A stretch of DNA of 37,517 nt from Deltaproteobacteria bacterium CG11_big_fil_rev_8_21_14_0_20_42_23 (GCA_002796345.1 PCXC01000032.1:1-37517); one strand, 5' to 3'; numbered from the stretch's first letter, positions 24,799 through 33,894 are shown. Notes: generated from the letters alone by a model not told the origin. Made by a program: numbers and translations.

Positions 24799-25856
24799 TA
24801 TCCCCAAAAGGTTTTACTCATTTCATAAAGTTCATCATCCACTGTTTTGATACCACTAGCAACGGTTGAAAGTGGAACTTCAACAATATCTTTTCCTTGC
24901 AACGCAACCATCACTCCAAAATGTTTTGAGTGAATAGCATCCATCGCTGCAACACCAAACTTTGTAGCAAGCACACGGTCGTGTGATGTAGGTGTGCCGC
25001 CACGTTGCACATGGCCAAGCACGGTTACTCTTGTATCGTAGCCTGTGCATTTTTGAATGGACTTCGACAAGACCTCCCCAATTCCACCCAACTGAACGTG
25101 TCCAAACTCATCACGTTTTTCAGACGACAACACTTCTCGCTGTCCATCTTCTTCTTTTATTTTTGCTCCTTCAGCCACAACTACGATGCTAAAGTGCACT
25201 CCCTTTTTGTGACGCTCATTCAGCAAGTCGCAAACTTCTGCAAGATCAATGGGTTTTTCGGGAATAAGAATCACATCGGCACCACCCGCAAGTCCAGAGT
25301 GCATCGCAATCCAACCAGCATGCCTTCCCATCACTTCCACCACAAGCACGCGGTGATGTGATTCTGCTGTAGTGTGCAAACGATCAATAGCTTGTGTTGC
25401 AATTTCAACTGCCGTATCAAAACCAAACGTGTAATCGGTTCCCAGCAAATCGTTGTCGATGGTTTTGGGAACGCCAACTACATTGTAGCCTTCGGCAGAA
25501 AGCTTTGCCGCTACACCCAAGGTGTCCTCTCCACCAATAGCAACAAGGCCTTCCAAGTGAAGGCTTTTTAAATTACTTATAGCTTTTTTATAAAGTTCAT
25601 CCGTTTTGTAGATATTGGTGCGCGAAGTACCAAGAAGAGTTCCACCTTTTACTAAAATTCCTCGAACTGCTTCTCGGTCTAAAGTAAACACATCTTTTTC
25701 AACTAATCCTTTCCAACCATTTCGAATACCCACAATTTCATAGCCATCGTGATGAAGTGCTCGCCTCACAACTGCACGTATAACAGCGTTTAAGCCTGGA
25801 CAATCTCCACCACCTGTTAATATCCCAACACGTTTTTTTGAACTTAAGCCAAACAT
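24795..25856 (-). CDS. pfkA: 6-phosphofructokinase, probably pyrophosphate-dependent type
   Basis: The 353-residue product phosphorylates fructose 6-phosphate. The glycine-rich start GILTGGGDCPGLNAVIRAVV, the loop PKTIDNDLLGTDYTFGFDTA and VMGRHAGWIAMHSGLA identify the PfkA family. The two residues that separate donor types are Asp111 in GGEDTLG and Lys131 in PKTIDND. Both are of the pyrophosphate-using kind (ATP enzymes usually have Gly at both sites), closest to actinobacterial group III. The start at 25856 is set by GGAGGAA six bases upstream; an ATG at 25868 overlaps that site. It follows ctpA by 15 bases. Its stop codon lies on the TTAGGGCGTGT motif. Confidence 0.93.
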   Translation of the reverse strand: MFGLSSKKRVGILTGGGDCPGLNAVIRAVVRRALHHDGYEIVGIRNGWKGLVEKDVFTLDREAVRGILVKGGTLLGTSRTNIYKTDELYKKAISNLKSLHLEGLVAIGGEDTLGVAAKLSAEGYNVVGVPKTIDNDLLGTDYTFGFDTAVEIATQAIDRLHTTAESHHRVLVVEVMGRHAGWIAMHSGLAGGADVILIPEKPIDLAEVCDLLNERHKKGVHFSIVVVAEGAKIKEEDGQREVLSSEKRDEFGHVQLGGIGEVLSKSIQKCTGYDTRVTVLGHVQRGGTPTSHDRVLATKFGVAAMDAIHSKHFGVMVALQGKDIVEVPLSTVASGIKTVDDELYEMSKTFWGY

Positions 25857-25871
25857 AAGTTCCTCCATTTT

Positions 25872-27101
25872 TTATTCTGCTCTTTTAAAGACTGCCCAAC
25901 TTTTTAAATAATCAAGTGCAACTTCTTTTTGATAGTCATCTAAAACAGTGCGATCGTTTTTCACTTTTCTGTCTTCTGAAACTTCAAGATGACGAACTAA
26001 ATCACTTTCGCGAATGCGGCGTTTTTCTTCTTGAGGACGTTTTGCAGAAATAACAATATCTGGCGTAATTCCTGAAGCTTGAATTGAAGTTCCCGATGGC
26101 GTGAAATATTGAGCAATAGTGAGTTTGAGGGCTCCACCATCATCAAGTTCCAGTACGTTTTGTACCGAACCTTTTCCAAAGGTTTGCACTCCCAAAACTA
26201 CCGCTCGTTTATTGTCCTTCAAAGCGCCTGCCACAATTTCAGAAGCCGATGCTGATCCACCATCCACCAAAACAATCAAAGGCAAGTTTGGTAATGTCAC
26301 TTCGCTTGTGGCTTCAAACCTATCAACTTCTGCACCTCTGCTTTCGGTGGTTACAATGACACCTTGATCGAGAAACAAATCCGCAACTTTAATTCCCTCA
26401 TCCAACAAGCCTCCAGGATTTCCGCGTACATCGAGAATCATTCCTTTTACGTCGTGATTTTTCAGCAGACGTTCTAGTTGTTTGCGTAAAGCTTTTGCGG
26501 TTGAACGTTGAAAACTGGAAATGCTTGCATAGACATAATGGTCTTCAAGCAAATCGGTGTTGATATTTGGCACTTTAATCAACTGACGTGTCAGTAAAAA
26601 TTCATGCAGATTTTGTTCTTCATTTCTGCGAATCGATAATTTCACTTTTGAACCACGGTCACCTCGCATAATTTTAACCGCTTCAATTAAAGTCATATTG
26701 CGAGTAGTTTTTCCGTTGATGCGTACAATTTGATCGCCTGGAAGAATGCCTTTTTTATCGGCCGGACTTCCTTTGATGGGAGCAACTACCGTAAGCACTC
26801 CATCGCGAACGGCAATCTCAATGCCCACACCTTCAAAGTGACCTCTGGTATCAACTTTCAGCTCTTTATAAATCTCGGCAGACATATACTGTGAGTGAGG
26901 ATCCAGCGTTTCAAGCATCCCTCGAATAGCTCCGCGGATAAGTTCTTCTTCATCCACTTTGCGCACATAATTTTTTTCTGCATAGTGCAAAACATTGGTA
27001 AGCACATGCAGTTCTTTGTAGCCTTTTTCTGAAAGCGCATTTGCTTGCGGCGAGAAAGGTAAGACGAAAAAAAGAAACAAAAGAAAAGCTCGTAACTTCA
27101 T
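25872..27101 (-). CDS. ctpA: C-terminal processing protease, S41 family
   Basis: The 409-residue product has a signal peptide (about residues 1-21, ending QANA), so it acts in the periplasm. Order of domains: N-terminal helices with the LDPHSQYM motif, a PDZ domain (GVLTVVAPIKGSPADKKGIL and GDQIVRINGK), then the S41 catalytic core. The core has the DVRGNPGGLLDEGIKVADLF segment, the nucleophile motif GGSASASEIVAGAL and the general-base lysine in TFGKGSVQ. It trims C-termini of envelope proteins and often regulates murein hydrolases. The start at 27101 is fixed by AAGGAG and the signal peptide. It lies between murI and pfkA on the minus strand. Confidence 0.93.
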   Translation of the reverse strand: MKLRAFLLFLFFVLPFSPQANALSEKGYKELHVLTNVLHYAEKNYVRKVDEEELIRGAIRGMLETLDPHSQYMSAEIYKELKVDTRGHFEGVGIEIAVRDGVLTVVAPIKGSPADKKGILPGDQIVRINGKTTRNMTLIEAVKIMRGDRGSKVKLSIRRNEEQNLHEFLLTRQLIKVPNINTDLLEDHYVYASISSFQRSTAKALRKQLERLLKNHDVKGMILDVRGNPGGLLDEGIKVADLFLDQGVIVTTESRGAEVDRFEATSEVTLPNLPLIVLVDGGSASASEIVAGALKDNKRAVVLGVQTFGKGSVQNVLELDDGGALKLTIAQYFTPSGTSIQASGITPDIVISAKRPQEEKRRIRESDLVRHLEVSEDRKVKNDRTVLDDYQKEVALDYLKSWAVFKRAE

Positions 27102-27220
27102 GGTATTCTCCTTGGATGTAGACCCGAAAACGTTATGCGCATGTTTAGTCACAAGACACAAAAATGAAAACAGTTTTTCTTTCACTTTGTACAAAGGCAA
27201 AAAGGTGGGAGGTGCAAAGG

Positions 27221-28024
27221 TTAGAGTGATACTGTTTCTATCTTTGCGTTCAGATCTGCTGGGAGGATTTTATCCACTAGTGATTCAAGCCAAGTGTTGT
27301 GATCGGTGGTTAAAATGCGACAAGTTTTTTTGTGGACATCAGCCAACAAAGCCTTTTCCTGTAACAATTCCTTCAGCTCTTCTGCACAAGCCGCCGCCGA
27401 ACTTACTAACCTTACCTTTTCCCCAATCACTTTGCGTAAAAGTGGAATTAAGAGAGGATAATGAGTGCAACCCAAAACTAAAGTATCCAGAGGATATTCG
27501 TCAAAGGCGCTCAAATACTTGCGTGCAATCAATTCGCTGGCCTCTTCTTCAAGCCATGCTTCTTCTACAAGCGGCACAAACAAAGGACATGCTTGTGAAT
27601 AAACTTTTGCGGCTTTATCCAAGGCGGTGATGGCCTGTTCGTAGGCATTACTTTTGATGGTGCCGTACGTTCCAATGACGCCGATGTGTTTTGAGCGCGT
27701 TACTCTTAGGGCCGCCTTGGCACCAGGCTCTATCACACCCAAAACCGGAACGTCGAAGGCAGCTTGAAGGTGCGAAAGCGCATACGCCGATGCCGTGTTA
27801 CACGCCACCACTATGGCTTTCACGTTTTGCTTCAAAAGAAATTGAGCAATTTCGAGCGAATATTTTATGAGCGTTTCAGGAGTTTTGTTTCCGTATGGAA
27901 GCCTGGCGGTATCACCAAGATACACAAAAGATTCTTGCGGAAGCGCTTCCATCAAAGCCGCTACCACCGTAAGTCCGCCGATGCCGGAGTCGAAAACTGC
28001 AATGGGACGAGAGTCAGATAACAT
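27221..28024 (-). CDS. murI: Glutamate racemase
   Basis: The 267-residue product interconverts L- and D-glutamate for peptidoglycan precursor synthesis. Motifs are FDSGIGGLTV at the start, GDTARLPYG, the first catalytic cysteine Cys75 in VACNTAS and the second, Cys186, in LGCTHYP, as expected for the two-cysteine mechanism. I chose ATG 28024 because the conserved region begins eight residues later; longer starts up to 28090 add a poorly conserved extension. No Shine-Dalgarno is clear. It is divergent from tolQ across a 183-base region and lies 119 bases upstream of ctpA. Confidence 0.93.
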   Translation of the reverse strand: MLSDSRPIAVFDSGIGGLTVVAALMEALPQESFVYLGDTARLPYGNKTPETLIKYSLEIAQFLLKQNVKAIVVACNTASAYALSHLQAAFDVPVLGVIEPGAKAALRVTRSKHIGVIGTYGTIKSNAYEQAITALDKAAKVYSQACPLFVPLVEEAWLEEEASELIARKYLSAFDEYPLDTLVLGCTHYPLLIPLLRKVIGEKVRLVSSAAACAEELKELLQEKALLADVHKKTCRILTTDHNTWLESLVDKILPADLNAKIETVSL

Positions 28025-28122
28025 GCGCGATATATGAAGCATGAAAAAAGAAAAGCAAGTGGAAAGTTGAAGCCGAAATCTATAACTCAACGCGTCAGCT
28101 TCTCACTTTTCAGAGACAGCTA

Positions 28123-28149
28123 TTGACCACATAGAAGCACTCTTATAGT
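28123..28149 (+). promoter_or_regulatory. Possible tol operon promoter
   Basis: TTGACC (28123-28128) and TATAGT (28144-28149) lie about 60 bases before tolQ. Their spacing is 15 bases, shorter than ideal, so this is tentative. Confidence 0.3.
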
Positions 28150-28207
28150 ATCCAAAAACTTTCATCTCCTGAAATATGCAATCACGAAAGTACGAAAGGA
28201 ATTCAGC

Positions 28208-28915
28208 ATGTTGTCTACACTCGCGCTTCTCGCGCAAACAGCACAAACAGAAGCCACCGAGGCTGTTCAGCAAGTCAGCCAAAACCACAGCATCCTTGCG
28301 CTTATGTGGAATGCTAATATCGTGGTGAAACTCACACTTTTGTTGCTTATTATTTTTTCAATTGTGTGCTGGGCCATCATCGGCAGCAAATACAAGCAAA
28401 TAAAGCGTTACCAGTCCTCATCAAAAGATTTCTTCAAGCTTTTTTGGGATGCTCCAAGCATTGCTGATCTTATCGAAAAGAAAAAATTTAACCGTAGCCC
28501 TGCTTTTTCCATTTTCAAATCTGGCGTCGATTCCCTTCGTGAACACAAAAATGATGGCTTCATGATCGAGCGCGATATCAAGCAAAGTTTGGAAGAACAA
28601 ATCGAAACCATGGAATACGGCGTTCCCTTTTTGGCCACCACCGCAAGTGCCGCTCCTTTCATTGGATTGTTTGGAACCGTGTGGGGGATTCTTCAAGCTT
28701 TTTGGGAAATTGGAAAAACGGGTGCATCAAGTCTTGCCATTGTAGGCCCTTACATTGCTGAAGCGCTGATAGCCACTGCCATTGGACTTGCGGCGGCCAT
28801 CCCTGCTGCAATTTTTTACAACTTTTACTCAAACCGCATTCGCTTGATGACAAAACGCTTAGAAGATTTCTCGGTGGCGTTTCTCAATCGCATGAACAAA
28901 GAATATTTTTCTTAG
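28208..28915 (+). CDS. tolQ: TolQ/ExbB-type inner-membrane proton channel subunit
   Basis: The 235-residue product has three membrane spans (about residues 38-60, 138-162 and 172-197). It carries the family motif GTVWGILQAFWEIGKTGASS and the late IAEALIATAIGLAAAIPA helix that lines the proton path. With TolR it powers TolA movement, which draws the outer membrane inwards at division. AAAGGAATTC precedes the ATG. It is the first gene of a tightly spaced operon, tolQ-tolR-tolA-tolB-ppx-eamA, and the context with TolB separates it from ExbB. Confidence 0.93.
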   Translation: MLSTLALLAQTAQTEATEAVQQVSQNHSILALMWNANIVVKLTLLLLIIFSIVCWAIIGSKYKQIKRYQSSSKDFFKLFWDAPSIADLIEKKKFNRSPAFSIFKSGVDSLREHKNDGFMIERDIKQSLEEQIETMEYGVPFLATTASAAPFIGLFGTVWGILQAFWEIGKTGASSLAIVGPYIAEALIATAIGLAAAIPAAIFYNFYSNRIRLMTKRLEDFSVAFLNRMNKEYFS

Positions 28916-28925
28916 AGGATTAAGC

Positions 28926-29348
28926 ATGGCTCTTATTAGCTCATCTTCACGAGAACGCAGAACTCTTTCGGAAATTAACATCACTCCTTTTGTGGATGTC
29001 ATGTTGGTGCTGCTCATTATTTTTATGGTTACGGCACCAATGCTGCAGCAAGGCCTTCCCGTAAACTTGCCTGAAGCTTCGGCTCCCTCGCTAAAGCGCA
29101 CCAAACAAGACGTTGTGGTTACCATCAAAAATAACGGCACCCTTTTTCTTGGAGATGACAGCAAAACCTTAAGCATGGAAGATTTAGAATCTGAGCTCAA
29201 AGCTATTTATGCTTTAAAGGAAAACAAAGACTTATTCATTAAAGCTGACAGTGATTTGTTATATGGAAAAGTAGTAAAGATAATGGCCATCGCAAAAAAA
29301 GCGGGAGCCAGCCGAATTGGAATGCTCACTCAGCCGGAGCGAGGATAA
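28926..29348 (+). CDS. tolR: TolR/ExbD-type inner-membrane protein
   Basis: The 140-residue product has a short cytoplasmic start ending SEINITPFVDVMLVLLIIFMV, where Asp24 in the single membrane helix is the conserved proton-carrying residue. It is followed by a periplasmic ExbD/TolR domain (VVVTIKNNGTLFLGD and KADSDLLYGKVVKIMAIAKKAG). It starts 10 bases after tolQ with GAGG upstream, and its stop is four bases before tolA. Confidence 0.93.
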   Translation: MALISSSSRERRTLSEINITPFVDVMLVLLIIFMVTAPMLQQGLPVNLPEASAPSLKRTKQDVVVTIKNNGTLFLGDDSKTLSMEDLESELKAIYALKENKDLFIKADSDLLYGKVVKIMAIAKKAGASRIGMLTQPERG

Positions 29349-29352
29349 GCGT

Positions 29353-30171
29353 GTGCACAGGAAAACTCCTTCAGAAGCCCTTCTGCTCAAGCAAGCTCTA
29401 AAAAAATCTGCATATTTTCATCTTGCGCTTCTTCTTATTTCATTTTTGTATTCGGCTTTTTTTCAGAGCAAATCGCTTGAGAGCAAAGCCATTTGGGTGG
29501 AACTTCCGCGCGGACTCAGTGAAGATATTGGCACTGGCGTAAAAGAAGCTAAAACACTTCCACGCACAACTCCTCAAGATAAACTTCGTGGTGAAGAAAA
29601 AGATGGCGCCCTGCCCCTGGCCAAAAAACCAGACACAGAAACAAAGCTTGCGGATAAAATGTCCACTCCCAAAAAGAAGCCTGAGAAAAAGCAAGCTCCT
29701 CAGAAAAAATTGAGCGCTGCCGACCAAAAGATGCAAGCCGCGCTAGCCCGCATCAACAAACAACTTGGCGAACGTAGCAAAGCTCCCGAAACAGCTCAGG
29801 TAAAAGAAAGTGGCGAAGGATTTAAATACGGTACAAGTGATACTCCACTAAAAGTATCGCCTGATGATCCGGAATATTTAAAATACCAAGCCATGGTGCG
29901 TGCAAAAATTATTGAACAGTGGATTGTGCCTCCTCGTTATACCGAGGAAAGTATCGCAGCATCAGCAAGAGCAAGACTCGTGGTAAACATTGATCACAGC
30001 GGCGCCATTACCAATACTGCTTGGGAATTGAGATCGGATGATTCAGCTTTCGATGCATCCGCTTTACGTGCAGTACAACGATCATCGCCACTTCCCGTTC
30101 CACCAGAGCGTTTGCAATGGGAAGCTTATCACGAAGGATTTTTGGTGGAGTTTGATCCAAAATTAAAATAA
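29353..30171 (+). CDS. tolA: TolA/TonB-like energy-transducing protein
   Basis: The 272-residue product has an N-terminal membrane anchor (about residues 20-38, FHLALLLISFLYSAFF) and a Lys/Pro/Glu-rich periplasmic rod (about 60-160). A C-terminal TonB/TolA-type domain follows, containing RAKIIEQWIVPPRY and ARLVVNIDHSGAITNTAW. Position between tolR and tolB makes TolA the best name, although the rod is shorter than in E. coli. GTG 29353 is chosen because GAGG lies at a proper distance and the frame then starts right after tolR. Longer starts inside tolR are unlikely. Confidence 0.85.
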   Translation: MHRKTPSEALLLKQALKKSAYFHLALLLISFLYSAFFQSKSLESKAIWVELPRGLSEDIGTGVKEAKTLPRTTPQDKLRGEEKDGALPLAKKPDTETKLADKMSTPKKKPEKKQAPQKKLSAADQKMQAALARINKQLGERSKAPETAQVKESGEGFKYGTSDTPLKVSPDDPEYLKYQAMVRAKIIEQWIVPPRYTEESIAASARARLVVNIDHSGAITNTAWELRSDDSAFDASALRAVQRSSPLPVPPERLQWEAYHEGFLVEFDPKLK

Positions 30172-30193
30172 TTTTTTCACTCGAGGACACAAC

Positions 30194-31462
30194 ATGAAAC
30201 GCATTTCCTTTTTTCTTCTTTTCACTTTTATCTCCATTTCAGCCCACGCGCGAATTTATATTCCTGTTGATCAAGCCTCGGAAAAGCCCTTCCCCATTGC
30301 AATTGCCGACCTTGTTGGTTCAAAGGGTGACGACGTTGCAAACATTATTCGAAACGACTTAGACCTTTCTGGCTACTTTAATGTGATTGATCCTCATGTT
30401 TTTGAAGTAAGGGCAAAACAAGAAGGCATTACCCTGGAAAGCATTCGCTTTAGTTATTGGAATGTCTTGGAAACACAGGCTTTGGTGAAGGGAAGCGTTG
30501 AAGCAAAACGCGGAGAATACGATATCACCTTACGCCTCTTTGACCCCAGCACACCAAGCCTTTTGGTAGAAAAAAAATATACCGTCACAAAAAAAAATCT
30601 GCGCATGGCAGCGCATCGTTTTTCAGATGAAATTATGGCAGCACTCACTGGAATTCCTGGACCTTTCACCACACAAATTACCTTCACCGCTTCGGATAGA
30701 AAAAATACCAAAAATATTTACCTCATGGACTTCGACGGTGAAAACATGAGCCGCGTAACCAACATGAAAGAATCAAGTTTTGCTTCAAGCCTTTCTCCAA
30801 ATGGAAATGAAATTGTTTTCACTTCTTTTCAAGGTGGACAAGCCAATATTTACGGCATCAAAAGCAACGGCTCACATTTGCAAAAACTCACTTCTAGCCG
30901 TGGATCAAAAATCACTCCTACATGGTCGCCCGATGGAAATTCTATTTTGTACTCCTCTGCAGAATCTGGTGAAGCTGATTTATATCGCATGAGCAGTAAA
31001 GGTAAAAATGTAAAACGCATCGCGGCCATTCCTGGCATTGATTTAGCGCCAAGCTTTTCTCCCGATGGACAGGAAATTGTGTTTGCATCTGAACAAGCCG
31101 GCAAGCTGCACTTGTTTAAAATGCCAAGCACCGGTGGAGCTTCGACACGTCTCACCTATGTAGGCTACCAAAATGATATGCCAGCGTGGTCACCAAGAGC
31201 TGATAAAATCGCCTTTTGCGGACGAGACCTTGGAGCTTTCGATATTTTTATTATGAATCCAGACGGAAGCAATATTCAACGGCTTACTTTGGGAACTGGT
31301 GATAATGAGCATCCCCGTTTTTCTCCCGATGGAAGGCTGATTACTTTTTCTTCGACACGTCATGGCGGAAGTGCAATCTACATCATGCGAACAGACGGAT
31401 CGAATCAACGCAAAGTTTCAAAAGGAAACGGCATTCTCCCTTCGTGGGGGCCAAGAAGATAG
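30194..31462 (+). CDS. tolB: TolB, periplasmic beta-propeller of the Tol system
   Basis: The 422-residue product has a signal peptide (ending near AHA, residue 19) and an N-terminal alpha/beta domain (AIADLVGSKGDDVANIIRND). A beta-propeller of repeated blades follows, marked by SPNGNEIVF, SPDGNSILY, SPDGQEIVF, SPRADKIAF and SPDGRLITF. It binds TolA and, in most species, the lipoprotein Pal. No pal gene follows in this operon. GAGGACAC precedes the ATG. It starts 22 bases after tolA. Confidence 0.95.
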   Translation: MKRISFFLLFTFISISAHARIYIPVDQASEKPFPIAIADLVGSKGDDVANIIRNDLDLSGYFNVIDPHVFEVRAKQEGITLESIRFSYWNVLETQALVKGSVEAKRGEYDITLRLFDPSTPSLLVEKKYTVTKKNLRMAAHRFSDEIMAALTGIPGPFTTQITFTASDRKNTKNIYLMDFDGENMSRVTNMKESSFASSLSPNGNEIVFTSFQGGQANIYGIKSNGSHLQKLTSSRGSKITPTWSPDGNSILYSSAESGEADLYRMSSKGKNVKRIAAIPGIDLAPSFSPDGQEIVFASEQAGKLHLFKMPSTGGASTRLTYVGYQNDMPAWSPRADKIAFCGRDLGAFDIFIMNPDGSNIQRLTLGTGDNEHPRFSPDGRLITFSSTRHGGSAIYIMRTDGSNQRKVSKGNGILPSWGPRR

Positions 31463-31471
31463 AAAGAAATT

Positions 31472-32425
31472 ATGTACGCTGCCATCGACATTGGAACCAA
31501 CACCGCCATCTTGCTGATTGGCGAGGTGAAAAAAGACGGAAGCATTCGCACCGTGCTTGATACAGCGCGTATTCCGCGGCTTGGCCAAGGGCTGACCACT
31601 TCGAAGTATTTACATCCTGATGCAAAAGAACGAACGCTTGCTACCTTTCAAGAATTTAAACTGCTGTGCGACCAACACAATGTGGAACGCATTGCCGCCG
31701 TGGGAACAGCTGCTCTCAGAAAAGCTGACGATGGAAAAGACTTCGCACAAAGTGTACACGAATCACTTGGCATCGACTTGCAAATTATTTCCGGCGAAGA
31801 AGAAGCCTTTCTCACCTACATTGCTTCAGCTCACGATTTTGGAAATGATATTTTTGTTCTCGATATTGGAGGTGGATCCACCGAACTCATCTCCCTCAAA
31901 CAAGCATCAGATAAAAGTTTGCAGCCCAACGCAAAAAACACAGAAGAGCTCAATATTGCCAGCATTCCGTTTGGAACTGTCTTGCTGATGGAGGAACACT
32001 TCCATTCAGACCCTGTGAGTGATGAAGAATACAAAAAACTTTGCACACACATCCATGCTTTACTTGAAGAATATTTTCCTCATTCCCTTTATGGAGTGGT
32101 GAGAGAAAAAACTTTTGTTGCCACCGCAGGAACTGCAACAACACTTGCCGCTATCAACCTTGGCTTAAAACACTACGATGCCGAAAAAGTACATGGCAGC
32201 AAACTTAGCTATGATACCGTTTTGCAACTCACCAAAAAACTACGTTCTCTCTCATTTTCCGAACGAAAAAAAATTATCGGCCTTCATCCTAAACGCGCTG
32301 ATGTGATTGTGGTAGGCTCTACCCTCTTACTCAAAGTGATGGAACATTTACAGTGCAAGCAACTTACCGTAAGCGACAAAGGTGTGCGTTACGGTTTATT
32401 TGCTCAACAATTTTTACCCTTATGA
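31472..32425 (+). CDS. Ppx/GppA-family phosphatase
   Basis: The 317-residue product has the actin-like fold motifs of the family: AIDIGTNTAILLIGEV, GTAALRKADDGKDF, IISGEEEAFLTY and VLDIGGGSTELIS, then ATAGTATTLAAINLGL. It would hydrolyse polyphosphate chains or the 5'-phosphate of pppGpp. The short length (no HD or C-terminal extension) fits the single-domain-pair type, so exopolyphosphatase versus GppA cannot be told. It begins 9 bases after tolB and overlaps the next gene by ATGA, so it belongs to the tol transcript. Confidence 0.9.
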   Translation: MYAAIDIGTNTAILLIGEVKKDGSIRTVLDTARIPRLGQGLTTSKYLHPDAKERTLATFQEFKLLCDQHNVERIAAVGTAALRKADDGKDFAQSVHESLGIDLQIISGEEEAFLTYIASAHDFGNDIFVLDIGGGSTELISLKQASDKSLQPNAKNTEELNIASIPFGTVLLMEEHFHSDPVSDEEYKKLCTHIHALLEEYFPHSLYGVVREKTFVATAGTATTLAAINLGLKHYDAEKVHGSKLSYDTVLQLTKKLRSLSFSERKKIIGLHPKRADVIVVGSTLLLKVMEHLQCKQLTVSDKGVRYGLFAQQFLPL

Positions 32426-33318
32426 ACATCAGTGAAAAATCAAAACAAGTCTTAGCGCTCTGCGGCCTCGTGTTAGCAACACTTTCCTGGGGCGTTGCTT
32501 TTATTTTAGTAAAATGGGCGATGGTGGAAATGACGCCCGAGTTTTATCTTTTTCTGCGTTTCGCTGTTGGCACTTTTTGCCTTGTCATTCTCTTCTGGAA
32601 AAAATTAAAAAACATTCCCATGAGCACAGTGTGGCATGCTGCTCTTTTAAGCATCTATCTTTGCGGTGCGCTCTTCACACAAACGGCAGGGCTCAAATTT
32701 ACCACCGCTTCTAACTCTGCTCTGATCACTGGCTTGTATCTTGTTTTCATTCCTTTCATCGCACACTTTGCGCTGAAGCAAGTTATTCCCGCCACCTCTC
32801 TTGCGGGTGCTCTGTTTTCGTTCATCGGCCTTTTTTTTCTTACGCAGTATAACGTGAATGCCATGAACATTGGTGATCTGCTCACGTTGATATGCGCTGC
32901 ATTTGCTGCACTTCATATTGTGACCACTGATATCTACAGTAAAAAAGATCGGCTCATTCCTCTTGTGGTGCTGCAACTTCTGTTTAGCACTTTTTTCACT
33001 GGAGCTTATGCCGTTTTTACTCGCAGCATCCATTGGGATCTCTCAGCTACAACGTGGGGCACGGTGCTGCTTACCGGAATTGTGGCAACAGCCTTGGCCT
33101 TCACCCTTCAAACTTTTGCTCAACGCGTTATTGATCCAACCCGAGCTGGAGTTATTTTTTCGCTGGAGTCTGTTTTTGGAAGTTACTTTGGATGGCTCTT
33201 GGGCGGAGAAACGTTCACCCAGCTTGCCCTCTTCGGAGCCATCCTCATGGTGATGGGCATGATTATTTCAGAACTCAAACCCGTGATTCGCTATCTTATC
33301 GATAAAATTACAGGCTAA
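32422..33318 (+). CDS. EamA/DMT-family membrane transporter
   Basis: The 298-residue product has about ten membrane helices in two EamA repeats, e.g. LATLSWGVAFILVKWAMVE in the first and TALAFTLQTFAQRVIDPTRA followed by SLESVFGSYFGWLLGGE in the second. These proteins export or import small metabolites or amino acids; the substrate cannot be read from sequence. ATG 32422 overlaps the ppx stop codon (ATGA), showing translational coupling. An upstream start at 32353 would lie inside ppx and is unlikely. Confidence 0.9.
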   Translation: MNISEKSKQVLALCGLVLATLSWGVAFILVKWAMVEMTPEFYLFLRFAVGTFCLVILFWKKLKNIPMSTVWHAALLSIYLCGALFTQTAGLKFTTASNSALITGLYLVFIPFIAHFALKQVIPATSLAGALFSFIGLFFLTQYNVNAMNIGDLLTLICAAFAALHIVTTDIYSKKDRLIPLVVLQLLFSTFFTGAYAVFTRSIHWDLSATTWGTVLLTGIVATALAFTLQTFAQRVIDPTRAGVIFSLESVFGSYFGWLLGGETFTQLALFGAILMVMGMIISELKPVIRYLIDKITG

Positions 33319-33323
33319 CAAAC

Positions 33324-33484
33324 GGGGACGGTTCTCCCTTTACAACTTGTTGAAATCACTTTGAAATAAGTCGCAACTTTGCTTTTTTGGAACAATTCCA
33401 ACAACTAAAAACTTCTCAACAAACGTTCATATCACCCTTATTTTCTTAATAATTTTAATGGGTTACAAGACGAGAACCGTCCCC
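33324..33484. mobile_element. MITE-like element with 13-bp perfect inverted ends
   Basis: GGGGACGGTTCTC (33324-33336) is repeated in perfect inversion as GAGAACCGTCCCC (33472-33484), enclosing 135 AT-rich bases without a gene. Such ends are typical of small non-autonomous elements. No clear target duplication is visible, and no transposase with these ends is in the window. Confidence 0.6.
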
Positions 33485-33534
33485 TAAAAATATTTCGGCA
33501 ACTTTTTGGCATGAGTTGCGATAAGGAAAGAGAT

Positions 33535-33894
33535 ATGAAACGGATCATCTTCACCATCTGCGTCGCAATCGTACTTGTGCTTTCGCTACAGGCCAGGGGA
33601 CTAGCGTGTGGAGAAAGTGTTGAGCATTTGTCGGAGTTGGCTCCGTGTATGGCTCCATTTGCAAATGGAGCTGGCACCGTTGCTGTTCGCACAGGCAGTG
33701 GAGGCAGTGATTATGAAGACGGCATGCAGCTGTATCGTATGATGCAGTATCAAAATCCTACTCCACCACAATATGCGCCCGTCTCTTGGGGCTCTGGTGT
33801 TTACCTCCGCAGCTTTTATCAGCCCTATTACACTTCCACCGTTCGCATCCGCACGGGAAGTGGCATTTATTTCACCTTTGGGACGGGGTATTGA
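33535..33894 (+). CDS. Small exported protein of unknown function
   Basis: The 119-residue product has a clear signal peptide (MKRIIFTICVAIVLVLSLQA, cleavage near residue 22-25). The mature part is Gly-, Tyr- and Ser-rich with two cysteines (ACGES and APCMAP) and a repeated RTGSG motif (VAVRTGSGGS and VRIRTGSGIY). The C-terminal half is aromatic and beta-like. I recognise no family. AAGGAAAGAG precedes ATG 33535, which is preferred to an upstream start at 33511. Confidence 0.65.
   Translation: MKRIIFTICVAIVLVLSLQARGLACGESVEHLSELAPCMAPFANGAGTVAVRTGSGGSDYEDGMQLYRMMQYQNPTPPQYAPVSWGSGVYLRSFYQPYYTSTVRIRTGSGIYFTFGTGY

Noticed and set aside
28025-28090. 22-residue N-terminal extension of MurI
   Set aside because: The conserved racemase start lies eight residues after ATG 28024, and the extension occupies the divergent promoter region.
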